Source of the DNA: Pedobacter schmidteae
GTDB taxonomy: Bacteria > Bacteroidota > Bacteroidia > Sphingobacteriales > Sphingobacteriaceae
Direction: 5' to 3'
Length of the DNA: 14,016 bases
Assembly (NCBI GenBank): GCA_945906015.1
Contig: CAMDQV010000027.1
Coordinates: 1 to 14,016 of the forward strand
The stretch's first letter is position 1. Each line of letters begins with the position of its first letter. The notes beneath the pieces are model-generated. The model saw nothing but the letters and a program-made list of their open reading frames with translations, did not search any database and was not told the origin of the DNA. This document shows, piece by piece, positions 7,721 through 14,016 of the stretch. The translations under genes and the position numbers were made by a program.

Positions 7721-9028
7721 ATGAATATCCAACACACGTGTAATAAAAACATGTTCTCTATTAGCTTAAGTCTACTATTGATAATGACGGTTTTATTTAG
7801 CCCTTTTGTTTCATCCGCTCAGGAAATCGACCTTCTGCTTAAAGGCGGACATGTAATCGATGCCAAAAATAAAATCAATGGCAAAATGGATGTGGCTGTT
7901 AAAGACGGTAAAGTTTTTCGGGTAGCAACTGATATTTCGGCAAGTTCGGCGAAAAAAACTGTCAATGTTAGCGGACTTTATGTAACTCCGGGGCTTCTTG
8001 ATATTCACGGACACGTATTTCACGGCACTGATAATAATTACTTAAGCAATAGCCTGGATGCCCTTCCACCAGATGGATTCACATTCCGTGCGGGAGTAAC
8101 TACTGTTGTAGATGCCGGTGGTGCAGGATGGAAAAACATTGATTTATTTAGAAAGAACATTGTTGAGCATTCTAAAACTCGCGTACTTGCATTCATGAAC
8201 ATTGTAGGAGGGGGAATGCGTGGTACCGAGGCCTATGAGCAGGATGAAACCGATATGGATGCTAAACTCACTAGTGCCATGGCACTAAAGAATAAGGATA
8301 TTGTTGTTGGAATTAAACTTGCACATTATATCGGTCACGATTGGGAGCCAACAGATAAGGCAGTAGAAGCAGGCAAAATCGCTAGCATTCCGGTGATGGT
8401 GGATTTCGGAAAAGCCCTTCCACCCCTTCCTCTTGAAGATTTATTATTAAAACATTTACGCCCAGGCGATATTTTAACCCATGCATACCGTTACGATCAG
8501 GAATTTGATAAAAACGGTAAAATGCTGGAACATAAACAAGCAATTGTTGATGTAAAAACCAAAAAAGTAAAACCATTTGTTTGGGAAGCACGCAAAAAAG
8601 GCTTGATTTTCGACGTAGGTCATGGTGGTGGAAGTTTTAGCTGGAGCCAGGCTGTTCCTGCCATGGAGCAAGGTTTCCAACCAAATGTTTTAAGTTCTGA
8701 TTTGCACACCGGAAGTATGAATGCCGGTTTTAAAGACATGGCTAACCTAGCCTCTAAATTCCTGGTTTTAGGTATGCCATTGGCTGATGTGATTGCAGCA
8801 TCAACCTGGAATCCTGCCAAAGTAATTCAACGTACCGAATTGGGTAACCTAAGTGTTGGTAGCGATGCTGACATTGCAGTATTCAGACTCCGTGAAGGCG
8901 ACTTTGGATACATCGATGCCAGTGGAATGGCCTTGAGAGGCAAACAAAAACTAGAAGCAGAATTAACTTTACGCAGTGGCCGGGTTGTTTGGGACCTGAA
9001 TGCATTGAGTGCTCCATTAGCAAAATAA
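7721..9028 (+). CDS. Exported COG3964-type amidohydrolase, paralogue 2
   Basis: 435 aa, clearly paralogous to its upstream neighbour along the whole length (both begin the mature chain SAQ-x-IDLLLKGGHVID). A signal peptide ends near SSA-QE at residue 33. Predicted ligands are H96 and H98 (DIHGHVF), K199 (VVGIKLAH), H254 (ILTHAY) and D327 (SSDLH). The strand-5 position again carries Asp (VMVD, D228), here without the nearby His seen in the first copy. It has an insert of about ten residues around 260-285 (DQEFDKNGKMLEHK region), so the pair may differ in substrate. The start is ATG 7721, 32 bases after the upstream stop; a second ATG at 7751 would still keep a signal peptide. Likely a tandem duplication followed by divergence. 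Confidence 0.88.
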   Translation: MNIQHTCNKNMFSISLSLLLIMTVLFSPFVSSAQEIDLLLKGGHVIDAKNKINGKMDVAVKDGKVFRVATDISASSAKKTVNVSGLYVTPGLLDIHGHVFHGTDNNYLSNSLDALPPDGFTFRAGVTTVVDAGGAGWKNIDLFRKNIVEHSKTRVLAFMNIVGGGMRGTEAYEQDETDMDAKLTSAMALKNKDIVVGIKLAHYIGHDWEPTDKAVEAGKIASIPVMVDFGKALPPLPLEDLLLKHLRPGDILTHAYRYDQEFDKNGKMLEHKQAIVDVKTKKVKPFVWEARKKGLIFDVGHGGGSFSWSQAVPAMEQGFQPNVLSSDLHTGSMNAGFKDMANLASKFLVLGMPLADVIAASTWNPAKVIQRTELGNLSVGSDADIAVFRLREGDFGYIDASGMALRGKQKLEAELTLRSGRVVWDLNALSAPLAK

Positions 9029-9052
9029 AATTAAGGTTAATCAGATCAAAAG

Positions 9053-9089
9053 AAAAGGCAGATCCGGAATTTTCGCGATCTGCCTTTTT
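9053..9089 (+). terminator. Rho-independent terminator after the amidohydrolase pair
   Basis: GGCAGATC (9057-9064) pairs perfectly with GATCTGCC (9077-9084) across a 12-base loop, and the flanking AAAA/TTTT extend the stem. Five T residues follow directly. It lies 24 bases after the paralogue 2 stop and should end the two-gene transcript. Confidence 0.9.
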
Positions 9090-9090
9090 A

Positions 9091-9189
9091 ATTCCGCCCA
9101 GTTTTTTTGCTGCACAGCAAATAGACCTCCTGTTAAAGGGCGGGTATGTATTTTAGGCTAAAAATAAAATCAGTTCAAAAATAGAAAAC
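9091..9189 (+). pseudogene. Remnant of a third COG3964-type amidohydrolase (N-terminus only)
   Basis: From 9109 the sequence reads AAQQIDLLLKGGYVF, a TAG stop at 9154-9156, then AKNKISSKIE in the same frame. This matches the start of the mature chain of both upstream paralogues (AQQIDLLLKGGHVID, xKNKIN, xKI). The preceding codons read IPPSFF, like a signal peptide end. There is no start codon, and similarity stops after about 27 codons. It is a decayed or recombination-truncated third copy, placed just after the terminator that closes the intact pair. It cannot make a functional enzyme. Confidence 0.8.
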
Positions 9190-9419
9190 CTAGTATTTTA
9201 AAAATATTCAGCTCTTTTTATTGAAAATTAAATTTAATGCAGTGATTAATAGCCCCTCAAAACCCTACTCTTTAGAAATAGGCAATTAATATTGGTTTAA
9301 CAAAAGAAAACAGACCTCGAAACTAAAAAAGATTATAAATTTGAATAATATTGAAATCCTATTAAAGAGATTTATAAAAATCTATATCAGGGTTAAAAAT
9401 TAAATTCTCTAATTTATCT
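9190..9419. other. AT-rich intergenic stretch before the methyltransferase
   Basis: I see no gene and no further recognisable piece of the amidohydrolase remnant here. A TAAATTTG sequence at 9336-9343 fits the TAnnTTTG -7 promoter consensus, 76 bases before the methyltransferase ATG, but no TTTG box lies at the usual distance upstream. Confidence 0.4.
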
Positions 9420-10058
9420 ATGTCTTTATCCTTCAAAGAATTTTTTGAATTGGGCTATTGGAAAATAGTTAAACTTCTTTCTAAAAACCTGAATAATAAT
9501 TCTCACTACAAATATTTTTACACCAGTAATTTTGCTCTCTCCGATGAATTTTATACCGATAAAATCATTCTTGATATCGGTTGCGGTCCGAGGGGTTCAT
9601 TAGAATGGGCAGAAATGGCAAAAGAGAGAATTGGGCTAGATCCTTTAGCGATACAATACATCAAAATGGGTGCTAAAGACCATAAAATGACCTATATCAA
9701 AGCATACGTTGAAAATATTCCATTCCCTGATAACTATTTTGATGTGATTTGCTCATTCAATTCTCTGGATCATGTAGATAATATAGAAACTGCATGCAAA
9801 GAAATAAAAAGAACCTTAAAGAAAAATGGATTATTTCTGTTAATGGTTGATATTCATTCTTTGCCCACATTAACAGAGCCTCAAACTATGAACTGGAACT
9901 TTATAAATGAACACTTTCCTGAATTTGAAATTTTAGAAGAGAAACATTTAGAGCGGACAGAAACCTTTAAAATTTACAGTAATGTTAGGAATAGTAAACC
10001 AGTTGATAAGTCCTGTAAAAAAGGTGTACTGACTGCAAAAATTAAAAAGAAAATTTAG
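9420..10058 (+). CDS. Class I SAM-dependent methyltransferase (Methyltransf_11 type)
   Basis: 212 aa, no signal peptide, likely cytosolic. Motif I is ILDIGCGP (50-57), the S-adenosylmethionine loop; IGLDP at 71-75 carries the acidic ribose-binding residue; VENIPFPDNYFDVI (97-110) and the SLDHVDN region form motifs II/III of a Methyltransf_11 domain. The short C-terminal part is lysine-rich (CKKGVLTAKIKKK). The acceptor substrate cannot be predicted. The gene is more AT-rich and Lys/Asn-rich than its neighbours and stands alone, which might reflect recent acquisition, but composition alone is weak evidence. No terminator is seen after it. Confidence 0.82.
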   Translation: MSLSFKEFFELGYWKIVKLLSKNLNNNSHYKYFYTSNFALSDEFYTDKIILDIGCGPRGSLEWAEMAKERIGLDPLAIQYIKMGAKDHKMTYIKAYVENIPFPDNYFDVICSFNSLDHVDNIETACKEIKRTLKKNGLFLLMVDIHSLPTLTEPQTMNWNFINEHFPEFEILEEKHLERTETFKIYSNVRNSKPVDKSCKKGVLTAKIKKKI

Positions 10059-10161
10059 CTACATAATTTATAAGAAATTGGCATCTAAACCCTTAAAATA
10101 ATTCCAAACAAAATTTAAGCATCAGATGATCTGTATTTAACTGAAAAAAAAAGAATCAATT

Positions 10162-11037
10162 ATGAGATATTTAAGCAGTTTAACCCATACGCTTATAATG
10201 CTATTGATTATGCTTATACCCAGCATATTAGTTGGGAATACTGGTCCAGAATCAGGATTTAAATCAGCATATAAGCAATCCGAAAAACGTTCAGATTTAA
10301 AAATTCCGATTTTAAACAAATGGAATGGCTTTGAAATCATCGAGTTTAAATTTGATGGCGTTGATGCCAAAATTGTATTTCCTAATCAGTCAAACAAAGC
10401 AAAAAATTGGATCTGGCGTACACAGTTTTGGGGGCATGAACCACAAACGGATATCGCCTTGTTAAACAAAGGATTTCATGTGGTGTATGTTGATGTTGTT
10501 GATCTTTATGGCAATAAAGTAGCGGTAAACCGATTAAATGCATTTTATGCATTTCTAATCAAAAACTTCAGTTTAAATAAGAAAACTGTTCTCGAAGGAA
10601 TGAGCAGGGGTGGTCTGGATGCCTATAACTGGGCTTCAGAAAATATAGATAAAGTTTTTTGTATCTACGCTGACGCGCCTGTTTGCGACATTAAAAGCTG
10701 GCCCGGGGGCCTTGGTAAAGGTGATGGCTCAAAAAGCGATTGGCTAAAATGTTTGCAGGCATATGGTTTGACCGAAATAACAGTAAAAGATTTCAAAGAC
10801 ATTCCTATTAATAATTGCGTTAAGCTGGCAAAAGCTAAAATTCCACTGATAACTGTTTGCGGTGATGCAGATACGGCTGTTCCAATTGATGAAAACACGT
10901 ATAAACTGGCAGAAGTTTACAAAGCGGCCGGCGGCAAGATTGAATTGATTATCAAAAAGGGAGTAGGTCATCATCCACATAGTTTAAAAGACCCGATGCC
11001 ACTTGTAGATTTCATTCTAAAAAATACAAAGAATTGA
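10162..11037 (+). CDS. Exported alpha/beta hydrolase
   Basis: 291 aa with a hydrophobic N-terminal signal of about 24 residues, so probably periplasmic. The nucleophile elbow is GMSRG with S148. The acid is D235 or D237 in CGDADTAVP, and the base is one of the histidines in GVGHHPH (270-273), giving a complete triad. The fold matches prolyl-oligopeptidase/esterase-like hydrolases; Bacteroidota members are often found with glycan-degrading enzymes, so a carbohydrate esterase role is possible but not shown. The ATG at 10162 is chosen because the signal peptide begins there. It lies 103 bases after the methyltransferase with no visible promoter box or terminator between. Confidence 0.8.
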   Translation: MRYLSSLTHTLIMLLIMLIPSILVGNTGPESGFKSAYKQSEKRSDLKIPILNKWNGFEIIEFKFDGVDAKIVFPNQSNKAKNWIWRTQFWGHEPQTDIALLNKGFHVVYVDVVDLYGNKVAVNRLNAFYAFLIKNFSLNKKTVLEGMSRGGLDAYNWASENIDKVFCIYADAPVCDIKSWPGGLGKGDGSKSDWLKCLQAYGLTEITVKDFKDIPINNCVKLAKAKIPLITVCGDADTAVPIDENTYKLAEVYKAAGGKIELIIKKGVGHHPHSLKDPMPLVDFILKNTKN

Positions 11038-11184
11038 ATTTACTTGATTTCTTAAGTTCATTTAAACCAGATTATCTTATATAATTAATCGTTTAACGCA
11101 AACCAATCACTATAAATTGGCTCAAATACTTCAAAAAAATCAGCATCCTGTTTTTACTTATCTTTAAAGTTAAACTACATTTTT

Positions 11185-11529
11185 ATGAGCGATAATCAAC
11201 TCTGCCCAAAATGCAAATCGGAATTTACCTATCCTGATCAAAATAGAATGATTTGTTCATAATGCTTCCATGAATGGGAACCGAGTGAAGAATCAACTGT
11301 TGAAAAAGATGATACTCTTAAAGTCATAGATTCAAACGGCAATGAGTTGAAAGATGGAGACTCGGTTATGATCATCAAAGATCTTCCTGTTAAAGGTTCA
11401 CCAAAACCTATAAAAGCCGGAACAAAAGTAAAAAACATACATCTCTCAGAAGGCGACCATAACATTTCCTGTAAAATCGATGGATTTGGTTCGATGGCTT
11501 TAAAATCGGAATTTGTTAAGAAAGCATAA
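11185..11529 (+). pseudogene. yjdM: yjdM (phnA-like) gene interrupted by an in-frame TAA
   Basis: From ATG 11185 the frame reads a zinc ribbon CPKC at 7-10, then IC-S-stop-C at 24-27, HEW, and the full YjdM/PhnA C-terminal domain (DGDSVMIIKDLPVKGS, GTKVKNI, EGDHNISCKIDGFG, KSEFVKKA). Total length is 114 codons against about 111 in E. coli. The only defect is TAA at 11260-11262, where E. coli has GAA (CPEC): one G-to-T change between the third and fourth zinc cysteines. The rest of the frame is intact, so this is either very recent decay, a sequencing error, or a gene whose C-terminal domain is still made from an internal start (TTG 11347 is one candidate). YjdM was long linked to phosphonate use, but its role is uncertain. 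Confidence 0.88.
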
Positions 11530-11990
11530 TTTTTCTTGTTAATATGAGCACGTTATTCATAGCGTACAACCAGTCAAGGTGCCTAAAAAAATAAATTTTT
11601 ATCAAAAATCCAATGTCATCCCGAATCCTGCCCTTCAGCAGGTGAGAGACCTTCGCAGCCGATGGCACAATTTTGCCTTCATTGCTACTAAGTTCCTTCA
11701 CTCTGTTCAGGATGACACGTGCATAACGCATAAAAAAATTCAATCAAAATCCATCTCATGCCGAATTCTGCCCTTCAGCAGCTGAGATACCTTTGTAGTT
11801 AAGCACAATTTTACTTTCCTAAAACGAAGTATACCCTTTGATAAAATACTAACAGATTTGAAAGAATTGGCATTGAAAGCTGAGTAATTTTATCAATGAT
11901 CTTATCCTATAGTAAGTTCAATTCAGCATTGTATTTTTATAATTAATATTCTTAACTTAATTTCTGATTTTTTAATCTTATATCTGTTTT
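11530..11990. other. Repeat-bearing intergenic region
   Basis: These 461 bases contain no credible gene. They hold the REP-like elements at 11600-11819 and an AT-rich stretch that must include the promoter of the downstream oxidoreductase. The open frames crossing it on both strands are repeat sequence with no recognisable protein signature. Confidence 0.6.
11600..11819. repeat. Two tandem copies of a REP-like element
   Basis: Copy 1 (about 11600-11680) and copy 2 (about 11742-11819) share the order aaaatcca, tcat-ccgaat-ctgcccttcagcag, tgaga-acctt, gcacaatttt. Copy 1 is bounded by inverted ends TGTCATCC (11614-11621) and GGATGACA (11710-11717), a 104-base unit able to fold back. Such GTCATCC/GGATGAC palindromic units are dispersed repeats in many Bacteroidota genomes, as far as I recall. 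Confidence 0.7.
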
Positions 11991-13328
11991 ATGAAAAGAA
12001 GGAATTTTATCCTGAAAACCGGCACCATACTGGCTGGATCTACTATTTTACCGGCATCTTCAGCCGAAGCTTTTTTGAAAACAACTTCAAAAAAAAGAGT
12101 TGCCATGATTGGTCTGGGTATCAGGGCTTTTAGTATGTGGGGTAAATCAGTGATTGAAAAATTTGGAAATGAAGTTGAATTTGTAGGGCTTTGTGATATC
12201 AATGAAGGTCGACAGCGCTTTTTAAAATCAGATATGGGTGTATCCTGTCCTACTTTTACTGATTTTGAAAAAATGATGCGCGAAACCAAACCAGATATTC
12301 TGATGGTTACTACTGTTGATAATACCCACCATGAATTTATTATCAAAGGAATGGAAATGGGTGCTGATATCATCACAGAGAAGCCACTGACTACTGATGA
12401 AGATAAATGCCAGGCCATTCTGGATGCTGAAAAACGTACAGGAAAAAAAGTGAGGGTAACTTTTAATTACAGATATTCACCCCATCGGACAAAAATTTAT
12501 GAGATTTTACGTGCAAATAAAATCGGCAAGATCACTTCGGTTGACTTTCATTGGTATTTGGATACCAGCCATGGAGCCGACTATTTTAGACGCTGGCATC
12601 GATTAAGAGCAAAAGGTGGTAGCCTTTTGGTACATAAAGCATCTCATCATTTTGATCTGCTAAACTGGTGGATTGATTCTGATCCAGAAGAAGTTTTTGC
12701 TTATGGATCATTGGATTTTTATGGAAAGAACAATTCATTCAGACATACCAATTGCCGTACTTGTCCGCATACTAAACAATGCGATTTTTATTGGGATATT
12801 ACAAAGAACCCTACGCTGATGAAGCTGTATGTTGAAAATGAAAAATATGACGGCTATTTGCGTGATGGTTGCGTCTTTAAAGAAGATATTGACATATTCG
12901 ATAAAATGGCAGTACAGATAAAATATGCAAATAAAGTACAGGTAAGTTACTCATTAACAGCCTATGCACCCTATGAAGGATACAGAATTTCATTTAATGG
13001 AACCAAAGGAAAAGTGGATGCATGGATCAAGGAAAAACAGCCATGGGATGAAGAGGGTTTTGATGAGATACAGATTACCAGCAATTTTGGCAAGCGTGAG
13101 CTAATAAAAATTTCAAATACAGAAGGTGGACATGGAGGTGGCGACGACCGGATGAAACAGCATATATTTTTACCTAATCAAAGCGATCCATATCGTCAGG
13201 CGGCAGGATTAAGGGATGGAGCTTTTGCAATACTTACGGGAATTGCAGCAAGAAACAGTATTGATAGCGGGAAACCTATTAAAATTGGAGATCTGACTAG
13301 TTTAGTGCCAGGTGTAAAGAAATTATAA
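11991..13328 (+). CDS. Tat-exported Gfo/Idh/MocA family oxidoreductase
   Basis: 445 aa. A twin-arginine signal (KRRNFILK at 2-9, hydrophobic core, SSAEA near 23-27) points to periplasmic action with NAD(P) bound before export. The Rossmann fold starts at 36 (VAMIGLGIRA), with FVGLCDI carrying the ribose-binding Asp. EKP at 130-132 holds the catalytic Lys K131, and VHKASHHFDLLNWW (214-227) carries the active-site histidines. Residues 255-294 contain C255, C258, C264 and C294 in a CxxC-x5-C plus GC arrangement, perhaps a metal site; this is not part of the core family fold. Substrates of such exported members are mostly unknown sugars or glycosides. I considered GH109 but saw no motif to support it. 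The gene is monocistronic and no terminator is seen. Confidence 0.88.
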   Translation: MKRRNFILKTGTILAGSTILPASSAEAFLKTTSKKRVAMIGLGIRAFSMWGKSVIEKFGNEVEFVGLCDINEGRQRFLKSDMGVSCPTFTDFEKMMRETKPDILMVTTVDNTHHEFIIKGMEMGADIITEKPLTTDEDKCQAILDAEKRTGKKVRVTFNYRYSPHRTKIYEILRANKIGKITSVDFHWYLDTSHGADYFRRWHRLRAKGGSLLVHKASHHFDLLNWWIDSDPEEVFAYGSLDFYGKNNSFRHTNCRTCPHTKQCDFYWDITKNPTLMKLYVENEKYDGYLRDGCVFKEDIDIFDKMAVQIKYANKVQVSYSLTAYAPYEGYRISFNGTKGKVDAWIKEKQPWDEEGFDEIQITSNFGKRELIKISNTEGGHGGGDDRMKQHIFLPNQSDPYRQAAGLRDGAFAILTGIAARNSIDSGKPIKIGDLTSLVPGVKKL

Positions 13329-13548
13329 AAAATATCTCGCTAAGTGGTAGAGACAGTATTGTATAATTGAATACAAATGATCATAATTAATCTATTACCC
13401 TTTGCGTCTTTACGTCTTTGCGAGCCAAAATCAACTATGCATAAGATAATTTATCAGTGTAAAATTTAATATTAATGAGGTTAGCTGAAAAAAAATATCT
13501 CGCAAAGACGCAGAGACGCGATTGTATGATTGAATAGGAATGATTGAA
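13327..13548. repeat. Composite repeat: direct pair with an inverted arm
   Basis: Copy A (about 13327-13384) and copy B (about 13489-13548) share aaatatctcgc-aag, agagac, attgtat-attgaata and aatgat. Between them, 13404-13424 is the inverted complement of 13499-13519 (gcgtcttt-acgtctttgcgag against ctcgcaaagacgcagagacgc, 2 mismatches in 21). The region can fold into a long hairpin. The gacgcagagacgc words look like a dispersed genomic repeat. Copy B runs into the start of the acetyltransferase gene. No gene lies between. Confidence 0.75.
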
Positions 13549-13554
13549 AAAACA

Positions 13555-14004
13555 ATGATCAAACTGCTTAGAACCGATGCAAATAACCTCGATTTCAAGG
13601 ATCTAATCATTTTACTGGATGCCGGTTTAGCCATTTCAGATGGAAAAAATCATCAATTTTATACCCAATTCAACAAAACTGATCAGATCAACTATGTAAT
13701 TATCGCTTACCAAAACTCAAAGGCTGTGGCTTGTGGTGCAATTAAAAAATATGATGAAAACACCATGGAGGTTAAACGAATGTTTACTTCAACCCAAAGC
13801 AGAAAAAAAGGAATAGCCGGCATGATCCTTTCTGAACTTCAAAACTGGGCAATAGAAATGGATTACACTAGATTGATTCTTGAAACAGGGATCAGACAAA
13901 AAGAAGCGATATCACTTTACACTAAAACCAACTTCATTCTTGTTCCAAATTATGGACAATATGCAGGAATTGAAACAAGCCTCTGTTTTGAGAAGAGATT
14001 GTAA
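13555..14004 (+). CDS. GNAT family N-acetyltransferase
   Basis: 149 aa, cytosolic. The GNAT core is visible: AVACGAIKKY (strand 4 region), MEVKRMFTSTQSRKKGIAGMIL with the acetyl-CoA pyrophosphate loop R/Q-x-x-G-x-A (SRKKGIAG), then LETG, EAISLYTKTNF and NYGQYAG near the C-terminus. These match the small GNAT proteins common in Bacteroidota; the substrate is unknown. I choose ATG 13555 (MIKLLRTD, the usual start of this group). ATG 13540 would add MIEKT from sequence that belongs to repeat copy B, and its equivalent in copy A also reads ATGAT, so that ATG is probably fortuitous. The gene is complete, ending 12 bases before the window edge. Confidence 0.85.
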   Translation: MIKLLRTDANNLDFKDLIILLDAGLAISDGKNHQFYTQFNKTDQINYVIIAYQNSKAVACGAIKKYDENTMEVKRMFTSTQSRKKGIAGMILSELQNWAIEMDYTRLILETGIRQKEAISLYTKTNFILVPNYGQYAGIETSLCFEKRL

Positions 14005-14016
14005 TTAAATTGATTA

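Noticed and set aside
9154..9156. Third amidohydrolase as an expressed gene with readthrough
   Set aside because: There is no start codon, similarity ends after about 27 codons, and further stops follow.
11103..11120. Short inverted repeat ccaat/attgg upstream of yjdM
   Set aside because: Only 5 AT-rich base pairs with no T-tract; expected by chance in such DNA.
11260..11262. Stop codon in yjdM as recoding (selenocysteine or pyrrolysine)
   Set aside because: The codon is TAA, not TGA or TAG, and the expected residue is Glu.
11579..11785. Plus-strand open frame in the REP-like region
   Set aside because: It is a translation of the repeat elements, without a protein signature.
11978..12418. 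146-codon minus-strand open frame
   Set aside because: It is antisense to the Gfo/Idh/MocA gene and has no recognisable features.
11991..13328. GH109 glycosidase or 2,7-anhydro-sialate oxidoreductase linked to the sialidase
   Set aside because: Both belong to the same fold, but no specific motif supports either, and the gene is about 6 kb from the sialidase.

Overview
The window looks like chromosomal DNA from a Bacteroidota member, most likely a Sphingobacteriaceae/Pedobacter-type organism. This is inferred from AT-rich sequence, start codons without Shine-Dalgarno sequences, a MoaC-MoaB fusion, Sec and Tat exported catabolic enzymes, and repeat-rich intergenic DNA. No tRNA, rRNA, CRISPR array, transposase or phage gene was found.

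Left part (1-4922). A 550-base noncoding leader holds heptanucleotide tandem repeats and duplicated low-complexity words, then moaCB (molybdenum cofactor synthesis). Facing it is a small J-domain/KTSC protein. Next, on the minus strand, is a two-gene operon for an isoquinoline 1-oxidoreductase-type molybdenum hydroxylase: an IorA-like [2Fe-2S] subunit, then a Tat-exported IorB-like large subunit ending in a strong terminator. The MoaCB product contributes to the cofactor that the hydroxylase needs, so these genes plausibly form one functional neighbourhood.

Middle part (5079-9420). A secreted GH33-type sialidase (minus strand) is divergent from a tandem pair of secreted COG3964-type amidohydrolases (plus strand) that are clear paralogues. 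A terminator follows the pair. Immediately after it lies a decayed N-terminal fragment of a third copy, interrupted by a stop codon.

Right part (9420-14016). Plus-strand single genes follow: an AT-rich SAM methyltransferase, an exported alpha/beta hydrolase, a yjdM (phnA-like) gene broken by one in-frame TAA inside its zinc ribbon, a Tat-exported Gfo/Idh/MocA oxidoreductase with a cysteine cluster, and a GNAT acetyltransferase. The gaps hold REP-like 'GTCATCC' repeats and a second repeat family ('ctcgcaaagacgcagagacgc') that reaches the start of the GNAT gene.

Overall this is an accessory catabolic region with several exported hydrolases and oxidoreductases. I see no convincing undescribed multi-gene system. 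The most notable signals are the broken yjdM, the third amidohydrolase remnant, an Asp at an expected His metal-ligand position in both amidohydrolases, and the layered repeats.
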